This document shows positions 26,235 through 35,849 of a stretch of DNA of 64,000 bases, piece by piece. The stretch's first letter is position 1. Each line of letters begins with the position of its first letter. The notes below the pieces were generated by a model. It was given only the letters and a program-made list of their open reading frames with translations. It ran no database searches and had not been told where the DNA came from. Origin of the DNA: Chryseobacterium sp. JUb7 (GTDB lineage: Bacteria; Bacteroidota; Bacteroidia; Flavobacteriales; Weeksellaceae); contig NZ_JANUFF010000004.1 in NCBI RefSeq assembly GCF_024806495.1, positions 248,001 to 312,000 on the forward strand, in the 5' to 3' direction. Both the position numbers and the translations under genes were made by a program.

Positions 26235-26804
26235 TTACTTTGTAGCCGGCGCTGCAGGTGCAGGTCCTCCTACTTTCTTTTTATAAATAGCCAGCTCCCA
26301 AGGCTTCACATCGGTAACACCGTACTGTTCGCTTTTGGTAATAGCCATTTCATCAAGCATATCTACAAAGTTTTTATATACTGCATCGTCAGTCGGTTTG
26401 ATAATAACTGTAAATTTAGTTTTATCTGCCGCATTTGCTCTTGCTTGCTCAATTATTTTTCTGATTCCCTCTCTATCAAAAGTAGTTTCATTAAGATTCT
26501 GATCTGTTAAAGATGTATTATCCTGTTGGTGCCAGAAAATCCTGTTGTCTTTACCTAATAATAAAGAAATAGAGTTAGAAAGTTTAATTTCTGTTGGAGG
26601 TGGTTTCGGCTGATCCTCTTTAGGTTTTGCCGGAAGCCCCAAATCCATAACATTCGGTTTACTAAATGTGGTTGTGAACATAAAGAAGGTAATCAATAGA
26701 AAACCCAAGTCAACCATTGGAGTCATATCTACGCGGGTATTCTGCTTCTTGGAACGAACCTTTCCGCCTTTCCCGCCTTTTTCCTGTACTTGTACTTCTG
26801 CCAT
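26235..26804 (-). CDS. exbD: ExbD/TolR biopolymer transport protein
   Basis: Proton-channel subunit of the TonB energising complex. The 189-residue product has one helix at about 29-50, preceded by the basic segment KKQNTRVDMTPMVDLGFLLI, where the conserved Asp in DLGF is the proton carrier. The periplasmic domain ends in a PTDDAVYKNFVDMLDEMA segment. It is closely related to the orphan ExbD at 42735-43259. It lies 11 bases after the second exbD. Confidence 0.95.
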   Translation of the reverse strand: MAEVQVQEKGGKGGKVRSKKQNTRVDMTPMVDLGFLLITFFMFTTTFSKPNVMDLGLPAKPKEDQPKPPPTEIKLSNSISLLLGKDNRIFWHQQDNTSLTDQNLNETTFDREGIRKIIEQARANAADKTKFTVIIKPTDDAVYKNFVDMLDEMAITKSEQYGVTDVKPWELAIYKKKVGGPAPAAPATK

Positions 26805-26815
26805 TTCTAATGATA

Positions 26816-27418
26816 TTAAGGTTTACCTTCTTGTGATGTGATCAACCAAAATTTAAGAAAATCAATATCTCTTAAACCCTCAAACAGGCTTTTAACTTTA
26901 GGATACTCAGTTGTAACGTCACCTTTGATTGCTAATTTGTAATCAGGATTTACGCTTAAACTCTGTTGTACCCAGTCAATTAATTGCTTATTTGTACTAT
27001 CCATAGGAATCCCTTTAGGACTCTTAAAACTCTTCTGCTCCTCATCTGACAAATCAAGATAGCTTTTCAGTTGGTTCATAGGAACCCCAATTGCCTGTAC
27101 TTTTTGGAATGCAGCTTTTTCTTTGTTATCAAAAGTCAAATTATACTTTTGTCCCATTTTTTCTAGAAGCTGTAATCTCTCTGATGCATTTTCTACCGGT
27201 TGGAAATAGAATTTTCCGTCTGGAGTAGCATTAATAGTCATTAAACTAGCATCAGGAAGTAACTTTTCTGATATTGAAGATGGCGGTTTGATCTGCTCCA
27301 CGTCAGGTTTTTTAAACTGAGTGGTCAAGATAAAGAACGTAAGTAGTAGGAACGCAACGTCACACATTGCCGTCATATCCGTAACTACTCCATGTCTTTT
27401 TGGTTTGACTCTCGCCAT
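26816..27418 (-). CDS. exbD: ExbD/TolR biopolymer transport protein, second copy
   Basis: A more divergent ExbD of 200 residues. The N-terminus is RVKPKRHGVVTDMTAMCDVAF with the conserved Asp in CDVAF at the start of the helix (about 15-37). The periplasmic part carries an extra insert (about 90-140) compared with the other copy. Two different ExbD proteins after one ExbB is the usual Bacteroidetes arrangement, suggesting a mixed ExbD dimer inside the ExbB pentamer. Confidence 0.93.
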   Translation of the reverse strand: MARVKPKRHGVVTDMTAMCDVAFLLLTFFILTTQFKKPDVEQIKPPSSISEKLLPDASLMTINATPDGKFYFQPVENASERLQLLEKMGQKYNLTFDNKEKAAFQKVQAIGVPMNQLKSYLDLSDEEQKSFKSPKGIPMDSTNKQLIDWVQQSLSVNPDYKLAIKGDVTTEYPKVKSLFEGLRDIDFLKFWLITSQEGKP

Positions 27419-27477
27419 TATTTTGAATTATTTTTAATTAAACTTCGTTTTACTTAATGCAAATTCCTTGCTAATTC

Positions 27478-28341
27478 TTAGTTGAATTCAGCGAAAGACT
27501 GCTGGATACTCATTGCGATTTCGTCAATCTTGTAAGTTAATCCATCAATTTTAGAAGTAAAGAAGTTATAAAGGATGATAGCGATAGCTGAAGTACCAAT
27601 ACCTAATGCCGTGTTAATCAAGGCTTCAGAGATACCAGTAGAAAGTGCAGCTGCATCCGGAGTACCACCTCCTGAACCTAATGCGAAGAACGCCTTGATC
27701 ATCCCGATTACTGTACCTAAAAGTGCTACTAACGTTGCAACAGTACCTAAAGTAGAAAGGATCATCATGTTTTTCTCAAGCATTGGCATCTCAAGAGTTG
27801 TAGCCTCTTCGATAGCTTTGTTAAGCGCTACCATTTTTTGCTCTTTGTTAAGAGTTGTATCATGAGATAAAGCTTTGTAAGTAGTAAGACCTTCTTTTAC
27901 TACGTTTCCAACAGAACCTTGTTGTCTGTCACACTCTTCTAAAGCTTCATCAACTTTGTTTTGGTTTAGTAAGCTTCTTACTTGTACAACGAAGTTGTCT
28001 AAGTTTCCTTTTCCAGCAGCTTTACCAAGAACGAAATATCTTTCAAAAGAGAATACGATTACAGTAATCATGAAAGTAATCAAGATAGGTACGATAACCC
28101 CTCCTTTGTAGATAATACCTAAGAACGATTCTGGGTGAATGTCTTTTCCTTCAACACTTGAGAAAGCTACAGAACCACCACCTAGTTTGTCTGCATCTTT
28201 AAAATTTCCTGGGTTACCAAGAACGAATAGATAAATAGCAACTCCTATTAGGAATAAAATAGGAATAATAACAGCTGGATTTAAACCTCCTGCCTTTCTA
28301 GCAACTACTTGCTCATCATTTTTTGAAACATTCATTTCCAT
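27478..28341 (-). CDS. exbB: ExbB/TolQ proton channel protein
   Basis: The 287-residue product (start 28341, or 28335 at the second Met) has membrane segments at about 22-42, 82-104, 195-225 and 240-270, with the MotA/TolQ/ExbB core TLGTVATLVALLGTVIGMIK and the Thr/Pro-containing ALINTALGIGTSAIAIIL. It opens the leftward exbB-exbD-exbD-tonB operon. The extra N-terminal membrane segment is normal for the Bacteroidetes form. The upstream region carries a TAATTTTG element. Confidence 0.95.
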   Translation of the reverse strand: MEMNVSKNDEQVVARKAGGLNPAVIIPILFLIGVAIYLFVLGNPGNFKDADKLGGGSVAFSSVEGKDIHPESFLGIIYKGGVIVPILITFMITVIVFSFERYFVLGKAAGKGNLDNFVVQVRSLLNQNKVDEALEECDRQQGSVGNVVKEGLTTYKALSHDTTLNKEQKMVALNKAIEEATTLEMPMLEKNMMILSTLGTVATLVALLGTVIGMIKAFFALGSGGGTPDAAALSTGISEALINTALGIGTSAIAIILYNFFTSKIDGLTYKIDEIAMSIQQSFAEFN

Positions 28342-28391
28342 ATTTAACTAAATTATATTGTTTTAAAATTTTACAGGGTGTAAATTAAAGG

Positions 28392-28399
28392 CAAAATTA
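28392..28399 (-). promoter_or_regulatory. -7 element of the TonB operon
   Basis: TAATTTTG on the minus strand, 50 bases before exbB, in a 240-base AT-rich gap that otherwise holds nothing recognised. Confidence 0.45.
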
Positions 28400-28581
28400 A
28401 TTAAAATGCAAGAGTCTTAAATAAACATTTTGCTTTTTTTTGATAAAGAAATTTTAATACAATTTCGATATTATAATTATTTTCTCTTTTTTTGGCAATA
28501 TTCCTCAATTTTAACAATTACGTTAAAAAATTAAAAAATTAAGCCCCTTATTTTTTTTAATTTGCCAATGTTAATTTTTTT

Positions 28582-31395
28582 TTAAATTACTATATTCACA
28601 ATTCGGTGAGGGACAACAATGATTTTTTTCGGTGCTTTTCCTTCCAAAATCTGTTGCATTTTTTCATCTGCAATCACCAAATCTTCAACTTCTTTAGGAG
28701 ACAGCTGTGCAGATAGGGATATTTTGAACTTCATTTTACCATTTACGCTCACCGGATACAAGATTTCGTCTTCCACCAGATAATCTTCGTTCAATATAGG
28801 GAATTTTTCGAATTCTATAGATTGATCGTGCCCAAGCATATTCCAAAGCTCTTCACAGATGTGAGGTGCATAAGGCGAAATGATAACGGCTAAAGGTTCT
28901 AAAATATTGCGTTTGTTACATTTTATTTTCTGTAATTCATTTACGGCAATCATAAATGAAGATACAGAAGTGTTGAAAGAGAAGTTTTCAATGTCATAAA
29001 CTACCTTCTTTATTAAGGTATGTAACACTTTATACTCTGCTTTCGTTGGCTCTTCATCCGAAACCTCAAAAGTTTCTCCGTTGAAATATAAATTCCAGAA
29101 TTTTTTCAGGAAGCCATAAACTCCGCTTAGACCTTGCGTATTCCAAGGCTTGGATTGTTCCAGCGGACCTAAGAACATTTCATACAATCTTAACCCGTCT
29201 GCTCCATATTCATTACAGATATCATCAGGGTTTACCACATTGTATTTAGACTTAGACATTTTTTCTACTTCACGACCTGTGATGTATTTTCCATCTTCTA
29301 AAATAAATTCTGCATCTGCATAGTCTGGTCTCCATGCTTTGAATGCTTCAGTATCCAACTCATCTGAAGTTCCTTTTAATAAAGATACATCAACGTGAAT
29401 TTCCTGAGTTTTATAATCTTTTGCTAAATTTTTGGATACATATTGATGAGTACCATCAATTCGATATACAAAAGCACTCATCCCCAAAATCATTCCTTGG
29501 TTGATCAACTTTTGAAAAGGCTCATCATGATTAATATATCCACGATCTTTCATGAACATATTCCAGAAACGAGAATATAATAAATGACCGGTTGCGTGCT
29601 CGCTACCTCCAATATATAAATCAACCTGCCCCCAATAATCTGATAAATCTTTGTTCGTGAAAACATCATCATTATTAGGATCCATATATCTTAAGAAATA
29701 CCAAGAGCTCCCTGCCCAACCCGGCATGGTAGATAATTCTAATGGGAACACTGTTTTATCATCTATTAAGTCTGTAGCCACTACTTTTTGGTTTGCTTCG
29801 TCCCAAGCAAAAGTTTTTGAATTTCCTAATGGCGGATCTCCATCTTCTGTCGGCAAATATTTTTCAACTTCAGGAAGTTCTAAAGGCAATGCTGAAACCG
29901 GTAATGTGTAAGGCATTCCTTCTTTATAATATATAGGAACCGGCTCACCCCAATAACGCTGTCTTGAGAAGATAGCATCACGCTGTCTGTAATTTGTCGT
30001 ACCGTGACCAATTCCTTTTTTCTCAACAGCATCAATAACTAATGCTTTGGCTTCTTCATAGCCTAAACCGTTTAAGAAATCAGAATTTACACAAACACTT
30101 GTTTTAGAATCAAAAGATGCTTCCTGAACGTCTTCCTCAGTTTCTACAACTTTCTTAATTTCTAAATTAAATTTCTTTGCAAATCTGTGATCACGCTCAT
30201 CATGCGCCGGCACAGCCATTACAGCTCCTGTCCCATAACCCATCAATACATAATCTGAAATATAGATCGGCATTTTTTCTCCGCTAAACGGATTGATTGC
30301 ATAACTTCCTGTGAAAGCACCTGAAACATTTTTCACGTCAGACATTCTGTCTCTTTCAGTTTTTTTGGAAGTTTCTTCTATATAAGTATCTACCTCAACT
30401 TTTTGTTCAGCTGTAGTAATTGTTTCCACCAAAGGATTTTCCGGAGCCAATACCATAAATGTAGCACCGAAAATAGTATCGGGTCTTGTCGTGAATACTT
30501 CAACGAATTCATCATGACCATCAACATTAAATTTCACCTGCGCTCCCTGAGATTTTCCGATCCAGTATTCCTGAGAATCTTTCAACGGCTGTGGCCAGTC
30601 TAAAGTTTTTAGTCCCTGTAATAATCTTTCAGAGTAAGCAGAAATTCTCATGCTCCACTGCATCATTTTCTTTTGAAAAACAGGGAAGCCTCCTCTTTCA
30701 GATTTACCGTCTTTTATTTCATCGTTTGCTAAAACTGTTCCTAATGCAGGACACCAGTTTACCGTCGTTTCAGCTCTGTAAGCCAAACGATAGTTTAATA
30801 AAATATCTTCTTTATCAATATCAGAAGCACTTTTCCATTCTTCTGCCGTAAAATTTAATTCATCGTTTTGATTGGCATTTAAATCTTCGGTCCCTTTTTC
30901 TTCAAAATGTTTGATCAGGGTTTCGATAGATTCAGCCTTATTCGTATCCTTATTATACCAGGAATGGAACAGCTCAATAAAAATCCATTGTGTCCATTTA
31001 TAATAAGAAACATCAGAAGTTCTTACTTCTCTGCTCCAGTCGAATGAGAAACCTATTTTTCTTAACTGCTCTTCGTATCTGTTGATGTTTTGTTCTGTTG
31101 TAATCGCAGGATGCTGCCCTGTCTGAATAGCATACTGTTCAGCAGGAAGTCCGAAGCTGTCATAACCAACCGGGTGGAGCACATTGAAACCCTGGTGTCT
31201 TTTATATCTCGCATAAATATCGGAAGCAATATATCCCAGCGGGTGACCTACGTGAAGCCCTGCGCCCGATGGATACGGAAACATATCGAGAACATAAAAT
31301 TTAGGTTTGTCTGTGTTATTGGAAGTCTTATACGTTTGATTGTCTTCCCAGTATTTCTGCCACTTTTTTTCTATCTGCTGATGATCGTAAAACAC
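28582..31395 (-). CDS. leuS: leucine--tRNA ligase
   Basis: Class I aminoacyl-tRNA synthetase for tRNA-Leu, cytoplasmic, 937 residues as usual for Bacteroidetes. The HIGH-type motif is PYPSGAGLHVGHPLGY (about 41-56) and the KMSKS motif is EKMSKSKYN (about 710-718). The CP1 editing domain lies between them, with VLMGYGTGAVMAVPAHDERD near 385. The start MFYDHQQIEKKWQ is typical. It is monocistronic. Confidence 0.97.
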   Translation of the reverse strand: MFYDHQQIEKKWQKYWEDNQTYKTSNNTDKPKFYVLDMFPYPSGAGLHVGHPLGYIASDIYARYKRHQGFNVLHPVGYDSFGLPAEQYAIQTGQHPAITTEQNINRYEEQLRKIGFSFDWSREVRTSDVSYYKWTQWIFIELFHSWYNKDTNKAESIETLIKHFEEKGTEDLNANQNDELNFTAEEWKSASDIDKEDILLNYRLAYRAETTVNWCPALGTVLANDEIKDGKSERGGFPVFQKKMMQWSMRISAYSERLLQGLKTLDWPQPLKDSQEYWIGKSQGAQVKFNVDGHDEFVEVFTTRPDTIFGATFMVLAPENPLVETITTAEQKVEVDTYIEETSKKTERDRMSDVKNVSGAFTGSYAINPFSGEKMPIYISDYVLMGYGTGAVMAVPAHDERDHRFAKKFNLEIKKVVETEEDVQEASFDSKTSVCVNSDFLNGLGYEEAKALVIDAVEKKGIGHGTTNYRQRDAIFSRQRYWGEPVPIYYKEGMPYTLPVSALPLELPEVEKYLPTEDGDPPLGNSKTFAWDEANQKVVATDLIDDKTVFPLELSTMPGWAGSSWYFLRYMDPNNDDVFTNKDLSDYWGQVDLYIGGSEHATGHLLYSRFWNMFMKDRGYINHDEPFQKLINQGMILGMSAFVYRIDGTHQYVSKNLAKDYKTQEIHVDVSLLKGTSDELDTEAFKAWRPDYADAEFILEDGKYITGREVEKMSKSKYNVVNPDDICNEYGADGLRLYEMFLGPLEQSKPWNTQGLSGVYGFLKKFWNLYFNGETFEVSDEEPTKAEYKVLHTLIKKVVYDIENFSFNTSVSSFMIAVNELQKIKCNKRNILEPLAVIISPYAPHICEELWNMLGHDQSIEFEKFPILNEDYLVEDEILYPVSVNGKMKFKISLSAQLSPKEVEDLVIADEKMQQILEGKAPKKIIVVPHRIVNIVI

Positions 31396-31461
31396 TTTAT
31401 TATAGATATTAGATGATTAGATTTTGATATAAGATTTATTTTAATCTCAATCAAAGATTCA

Positions 31462-31469
31462 CAAATTTA
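31462..31469 (-). promoter_or_regulatory. -7 element before leuS
   Basis: TAAATTTG on the minus strand, 66 bases before the leuS start; no matching -33 was seen. Confidence 0.4.
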
Positions 31470-31526
31470 ATGATTTTAAAAGAAATGGAAATTTAATTTT
31501 TGATTAATTACCATGAAGTTATCAAC

Positions 31527-31552
31527 AAAAAAATCTCATCCGAAGATGAGAC
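31527..31552 (-). terminator. terminator of the lipocalin-like lipoprotein gene
   Basis: TCTCATC / GATGAGA stem with a four-base loop and a T7 run on the minus strand. Confidence 0.85.
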
Positions 31553-31578
31553 CTTTATATTTTGAAAGTACAAACTAC

Positions 31579-32046
31579 TTAGTTGTTATTTCTTTTGAAA
31601 GTATACGTTGTAGATTTATATTCTGTGGGATCTGTTTTATCTTCGATCGTGATATTCATTGTATTTTCAGTGAGCGAAGTTACTTTTCCCCTTTCCGGCT
31701 CTACAATCCCCTGATACTTGATTTCTATTTCCTTTGTATCTTCATTATAGTTATAGGTAAAGTTACGCTCGTAAGTCGTATCACATTGTCCAGGAGTAGC
31801 ACTGTCACCTTTTTCAGTTCTTTTCCCAGTGTACTGATCAGGAAACGCCCATCTTGACTCTTTCTGACAGTCCGAATACAAAATCTCGTCTGAAACACCA
31901 GCTCCGCCAACCGGAACCGTTGTTCTCACTTCTTTTAAAGGCTGCCAATATCCGACAACGCCAAATTTTCTTTCAGTCTCGTCATCTTTACACCCTGTAA
32001 AAGCCAATAATGATAAACCTGCAAATAGTAATACTAATTTCTTCAT
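31579..32046 (-). CDS. small lipoprotein, lipocalin-like
   Basis: The 155-residue product has a clear lipobox (MKKLVLLFAGLSLLAFTGC). The mature part starts with a FGVVGYWQPLKE motif and is beta-rich, as in the lipocalin-like (DUF4923/lipocalin_4-type) domain often seen in flavobacterial lipoproteins. Two Cys (in YSDCQKE and GQCDTTY) may form a disulfide. Its function is unknown. It lies alone between leuS and the divergent acyltransferase gene. Confidence 0.72.
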   Translation of the reverse strand: MKKLVLLFAGLSLLAFTGCKDDETERKFGVVGYWQPLKEVRTTVPVGGAGVSDEILYSDCQKESRWAFPDQYTGKRTEKGDSATPGQCDTTYERNFTYNYNEDTKEIEIKYQGIVEPERGKVTSLTENTMNITIEDKTDPTEYKSTTYTFKRNNN

Positions 32047-32221
32047 GTATCAAATTTTTCAAGGGCTAAAATTATAATTTTTTTGATTTATTTAATAATA
32101 TTTTGTGAAAAATTATTTCAAACTTATTTATTTTCAAAAATATATGAACAATTATCGTCAATATTGCCTTTATTTAACAAATATTGCCAGCGGTAATAAG
32201 CCTCTGTTTTATTAAAAAAAC

Positions 32222-32229
32222 TATTTTTG
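32222..32229 (+). promoter_or_regulatory. -7 element before the acyltransferase
   Basis: TATTTTTG ends nine bases before the first ATG (32239). Confidence 0.5.
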
Positions 32230-32238
32230 CATAAAACA

Positions 32239-33228
32239 ATGCAAATGCAGATGCAAGACATAACGAAAAATAATTTTGACTTCTTACGTGTTCTCCTCGC
32301 CTTTATCGTTTTCGTAGGACATCTGGGAGCTTTAAGCGCTTCTCAGGAGCTTAAAATTTTTGAACACAGCCCCGTAGAAATTGCCGTATTCGGATTTTTT
32401 GTTGTCAGCGGCTTCCTAATTGCAAGAAGCTATGACCGGTCTTCCAGCTTAAAGAGTTATTTAAAAAAGAGAATTAAAAGAATTGTTCCTGCGTATTTAT
32501 TAGTCGTATTTTTATGTGCCATCTTATTAAGTTTAGTCAGCACTTACTCTTTTGCAGATTATTTCAGCAATACACAGGTTTACAAATATCTTTTCTGGAA
32601 TTCTTTATTCCTTAATTTTAAAGCACCTTGGCTGCCCGGAGTTTTCGGAAATCAGGCTGTGAATGGCGCTTTATGGACACTTAAAATAGAAATGTGCTAT
32701 TATTTCAGTGTTCCGTTGCTGTTTTTACTTTTTGGCAAGAATAACAAATACAGAAATATAAGCTTAATTATTATTTATTTCTTATCACTTATCTATTTCA
32801 ATTATTTTGAATCATTGGGTAAAATTTCTCTTGCCAAGCAACTTCCGGGAACGATGTCGTTTTTCATCCCGGGAATGTTGATTTATTTTAATTTTGATAA
32901 ATTTATTAAACATAAAAATCTACTGTTCATTATTGCCGTTCTTACGGTCTGGATTGATTTAATCACTGGTATTACTTTATTTTCCCCTATGATGATCGGT
33001 ATTATTACACTTTATATCGCCTATTCATTCAAGTTCTTAAATAATTTCGGGAAATACGGAGATTTCACTTATGGAATTTACATTTTCCACTTCCCTATTA
33101 TCAGAACATTTACGACATTAGGCTTATTTAAAGATTACAACCCTTACCTGATGGCTTTTGCATGCATGCTGGTAGTTATTGCCGTAGGAATCAGCTCATG
33201 GCATTTTTATGAGAAAAAATTTTTATAA
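32239..33228 (+). CDS. membrane acyltransferase (acyltransferase family 3)
   Basis: OafA/YrhL-type integral membrane O-acyltransferase of about 329 residues. The N-terminal signature is NNFDFLRVLLAFIVFVGHLG, with the conserved His in the first helix, followed by about nine more hydrophobic segments. Starts at 32239, 32245 and 32251 are all possible (MQMQMQDITKN); the TTG at 32227 lies in the promoter and is unlikely. It lies 18 bases before a family 2 glycosyltransferase, so it probably acetylates an envelope glycan made by the same operon. Confidence 0.87.
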   Translation: MQMQMQDITKNNFDFLRVLLAFIVFVGHLGALSASQELKIFEHSPVEIAVFGFFVVSGFLIARSYDRSSSLKSYLKKRIKRIVPAYLLVVFLCAILLSLVSTYSFADYFSNTQVYKYLFWNSLFLNFKAPWLPGVFGNQAVNGALWTLKIEMCYYFSVPLLFLLFGKNNKYRNISLIIIYFLSLIYFNYFESLGKISLAKQLPGTMSFFIPGMLIYFNFDKFIKHKNLLFIIAVLTVWIDLITGITLFSPMMIGIITLYIAYSFKFLNNFGKYGDFTYGIYIFHFPIIRTFTTLGLFKDYNPYLMAFACMLVVIAVGISSWHFYEKKFL

Positions 33229-33246
33229 TTAATTGTTAAGACACAA

Positions 33247-34005
33247 ATGAAAGATCTTGTTTCCATCATCACTCCATCATACAATTCTGCAGAATTTATC
33301 GAAGAAACGATACAGTCTGTTTTAAATCAAACCTATCAAAACTGGGAATGGCTGATCACTGATGATCTATCTAAAGACAACACTGTTGAGATTTTAAAAA
33401 AATATAACGATCCAAGAATAAAGCTTCAGGTCCTGGAACAAAACGGAGGTGCCGGAAATGCTAGAAATAAAAGCCTTGAAAGAGCCGAGGGAAGATATAT
33501 TGCCTTTCTCGATTCTGATGATTTCTGGTATCCTGAATATCTGGAAAAAATGACTGGCTATTTACAGGAAAATAATGTAGAACTTGTATATTGTAATTAC
33601 TCAAGATGTGATGAGCACACCATGGAACCCATCTTAAAAGATTTCATGGCTGATAAAATTGTAACCTTTTCAAATTTACTGAAAACCTGCAGACTGGCTC
33701 CGGTTTCCACCATTTACGACACCAAAAGAGTAGGGAAATTTTTCTTCCCGATAAAAAGCAAACGTGAAGACCATGTTATGTGGCTTAATTTACTAAAAGA
33801 AATCCCCAAAGGATATCCTTTAAACCAGACACTGGCAAAATACAGGATGCGTGAAAACAGTGTTTCAAGAAAAAAGAAAAACATCATTAAAGATCAATAT
33901 CTTGTGTATAAAGATTTCATGCAGTTTTCTACCCTAAAGTCTTTGTATTATACCGCGAATTGGGCAGTAAACGGGTTTTTAAAATATTCTAAAATTTTCA
34001 ACTAA
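33247..34005 (+). CDS. glycosyltransferase family 2
   Basis: A 252-residue cytoplasmic GT-A glycosyltransferase. It starts VSIITPSYNSAEFIEETIQS with the nucleotide-sugar-binding ITDDLSKDNT near residue 36-45 and the DxD-type motif AFLDSDDFW near 92-100. This N-terminal pattern is that of teichuronic/colanic-acid-type transferases. It is second in the operon with the acyltransferase and overlaps the next gene by one base (TAATG). Confidence 0.9.
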   Translation: MKDLVSIITPSYNSAEFIEETIQSVLNQTYQNWEWLITDDLSKDNTVEILKKYNDPRIKLQVLEQNGGAGNARNKSLERAEGRYIAFLDSDDFWYPEYLEKMTGYLQENNVELVYCNYSRCDEHTMEPILKDFMADKIVTFSNLLKTCRLAPVSTIYDTKRVGKFFFPIKSKREDHVMWLNLLKEIPKGYPLNQTLAKYRMRENSVSRKKKNIIKDQYLVYKDFMQFSTLKSLYYTANWAVNGFLKYSKIFN

Positions 34006-34631
34006 TGGAATATTCAAAAGAATTTAAAGCAGCATTAAGTGCTTTTTCGAATGTAGAAAAAGACCGCCTTATTTTCAGACTTCTGAAAAAGGACAAATTA
34101 TTATCTAAAAAACTTTATTTCGAACTTATCGATCAGGAAACTACTGATAATAAGAGAGATTCAATGGAAGAAATTATTGGCGAGAAAATTCTTTTAGCTT
34201 CAGCGTATATTGGAAATCAAAAATATTTTTTAAGTATTATCCGAAAGCTAAGTGCCGAAGTTACAGAACACGTGAAGATCACTACCGATAAATTCGGAGA
34301 AGTTTCACTTAATCTTCTGATGGTCAACAAAATTTTAGAACACAACGGCGATCTCACCAGACAGAGGTTTGATAACGTGTACAAGCTTTATCTTTATTTG
34401 ATCAATAAAATTGTTAAAGCTTTACTTCTAACGAAAAAATTAGACGAAGATTACTGGATGGAAATTGATGAAATACTTGAAAGCATTGAAGAAAAGGTTC
34501 ATCAAAATACTTATCTGGAAAAATTATTCATCAATAACGGGATTGATTTTAACTGGCTAACCTCCGACAGAATTCCTGAAAACTTCGATCAGATCATTAA
34601 GGATATAAAAAGCCAGGGATTTTTACGATAA
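34005..34631 (+). CDS. helical protein of unknown function
   Basis: Not recognised. The 208-residue product is almost wholly helical, charged, without signal peptide or membrane helix (for example KEFKAALSAFSNVEKDRLIF and EEKVHQNTYLEKLFI). The start overlaps the glycosyltransferase stop (TAATG), so it is translationally coupled. Its 3' end overlaps the convergent waaA by nine bases. A role beside glycan synthesis is inferred only from context; some databases carry misleading names for such proteins. Confidence 0.6.
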   Translation: MEYSKEFKAALSAFSNVEKDRLIFRLLKKDKLLSKKLYFELIDQETTDNKRDSMEEIIGEKILLASAYIGNQKYFLSIIRKLSAEVTEHVKITTDKFGEVSLNLLMVNKILEHNGDLTRQRFDNVYKLYLYLINKIVKALLLTKKLDEDYWMEIDEILESIEEKVHQNTYLEKLFINNGIDFNWLTSDRIPENFDQIIKDIKSQGFLR

Positions 34632-35849
34632 GATTTTCTGAATAATAAGCGCTGTAGAATTCGGCTTTCCACTTACAAATTCACCTGCATTTTGAGACAT
34701 TGCCGTTAGCGCTTCATGATCCTCCAAGAGAAAAAGAACAAATCCTGCAGCTTCACCTTCAGTCTCAAAAGCTTTTCCTCCATCTGCAGAAATAAGATCA
34801 TCCGCTTCAGGATTTTTTCGGTAATGATTTCCAAAAACCACAGGAATTCCAAATGTCGCAGCCTCTAAAATATTATGAAGACCCGCATCATGAAAACCTC
34901 CGCCAACTAACGCAATATCTGCATAAGAGTATAATTTTGAAAGCAATCCGATGCTGTCTATAATTAAAACATTCGAATCCGGAAAAGCTGAGTTTTTAAT
35001 TTGAGAATACAATAAAGCTTCCGGAAAAATCTGTTGTAAATTATGCACTCTTTTCAGGTCATGGGGAGCAATGATTATTTTCGCATCATTTGTTTTCTTC
35101 GAAATCATCTCAGCTATTTTTTCTTCAGCCTGCCATGAGCTTCCGAAAACAATCGTTTTTTCAGCTCCGGTAAAATCTTTAATAAAATCTACCTGATTAT
35201 CTCTTACTTTCAGTTGCTTCACCCTGTCAAATCTTGTATCACCCGTTACAGAAGACTGTATTAAACCAACACTTCTAGCCAGAGCAAAAGACATTTCAGT
35301 CTGATGAAAAAACCAATCGATATTTTTCTTCAATTGTTTCACCATCCATTTTCCATATGACGTAAAAAACGCCTGCCTTTCATAAAACAAAGCAGAGATC
35401 ACGTAGGTCTTAACTTTTTGTTTCTTTAACTCTTCCAACAAGTTATACCAATAATCATACTTCACCGTAAAAAATAGTTCAGGAGTAAACTGAGAAATAA
35501 ATTCTCTCACATCCTTCTTTCTGTCAAAAGGTAAATAACAGATTTCATCAGCGATATTCTTTTTCTTAATAACATTTTCATATCCCGATGGAGAAAAGAA
35601 AGTAACCAGAATTTTATGGGTGGGAAATTTCTCTTTCAGGCTTTCTAATACAGGAAGCCCCTGTTCATATTCTCCCAGACTTGCAGCGTGCATCCAGATG
35701 ACCTTATCAAGCTTCGAAAAGACCGACTTTACCTTTCGTAAAGACTCCCCCCTTCCCTCAACTCCTTTTTTAGTTTTATCATTAAACAACGAAAAAACTT
35801 TCATCCCAAAAATGAGAAGACTGATAAAAATATTATAGAGAAATTTCAA
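34623..35849 (-). CDS. waaA: Kdo transferase WaaA
   Basis: 3-deoxy-D-manno-octulosonic acid transferase (GT30), which adds Kdo to the lipid A precursor on the cytoplasmic face of the inner membrane. The 408-residue product has an N-terminal membrane anchor (about 1-20) and the conserved HAASLGEYEQGLPVLESL, where Glu is the proposed catalytic base; the second half has VVFGNHYRKNPEADDLI and LVGGGFHDAGLHNILEAATF. It overlaps the DUF1648 gene by four bases and is part of a leftward run of three genes. Confidence 0.94.
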   Translation of the reverse strand: MKFLYNIFISLLIFGMKVFSLFNDKTKKGVEGRGESLRKVKSVFSKLDKVIWMHAASLGEYEQGLPVLESLKEKFPTHKILVTFFSPSGYENVIKKKNIADEICYLPFDRKKDVREFISQFTPELFFTVKYDYWYNLLEELKKQKVKTYVISALFYERQAFFTSYGKWMVKQLKKNIDWFFHQTEMSFALARSVGLIQSSVTGDTRFDRVKQLKVRDNQVDFIKDFTGAEKTIVFGSSWQAEEKIAEMISKKTNDAKIIIAPHDLKRVHNLQQIFPEALLYSQIKNSAFPDSNVLIIDSIGLLSKLYSYADIALVGGGFHDAGLHNILEAATFGIPVVFGNHYRKNPEADDLISADGGKAFETEGEAAGFVLFLLEDHEALTAMSQNAGEFVSGKPNSTALIIQKILS

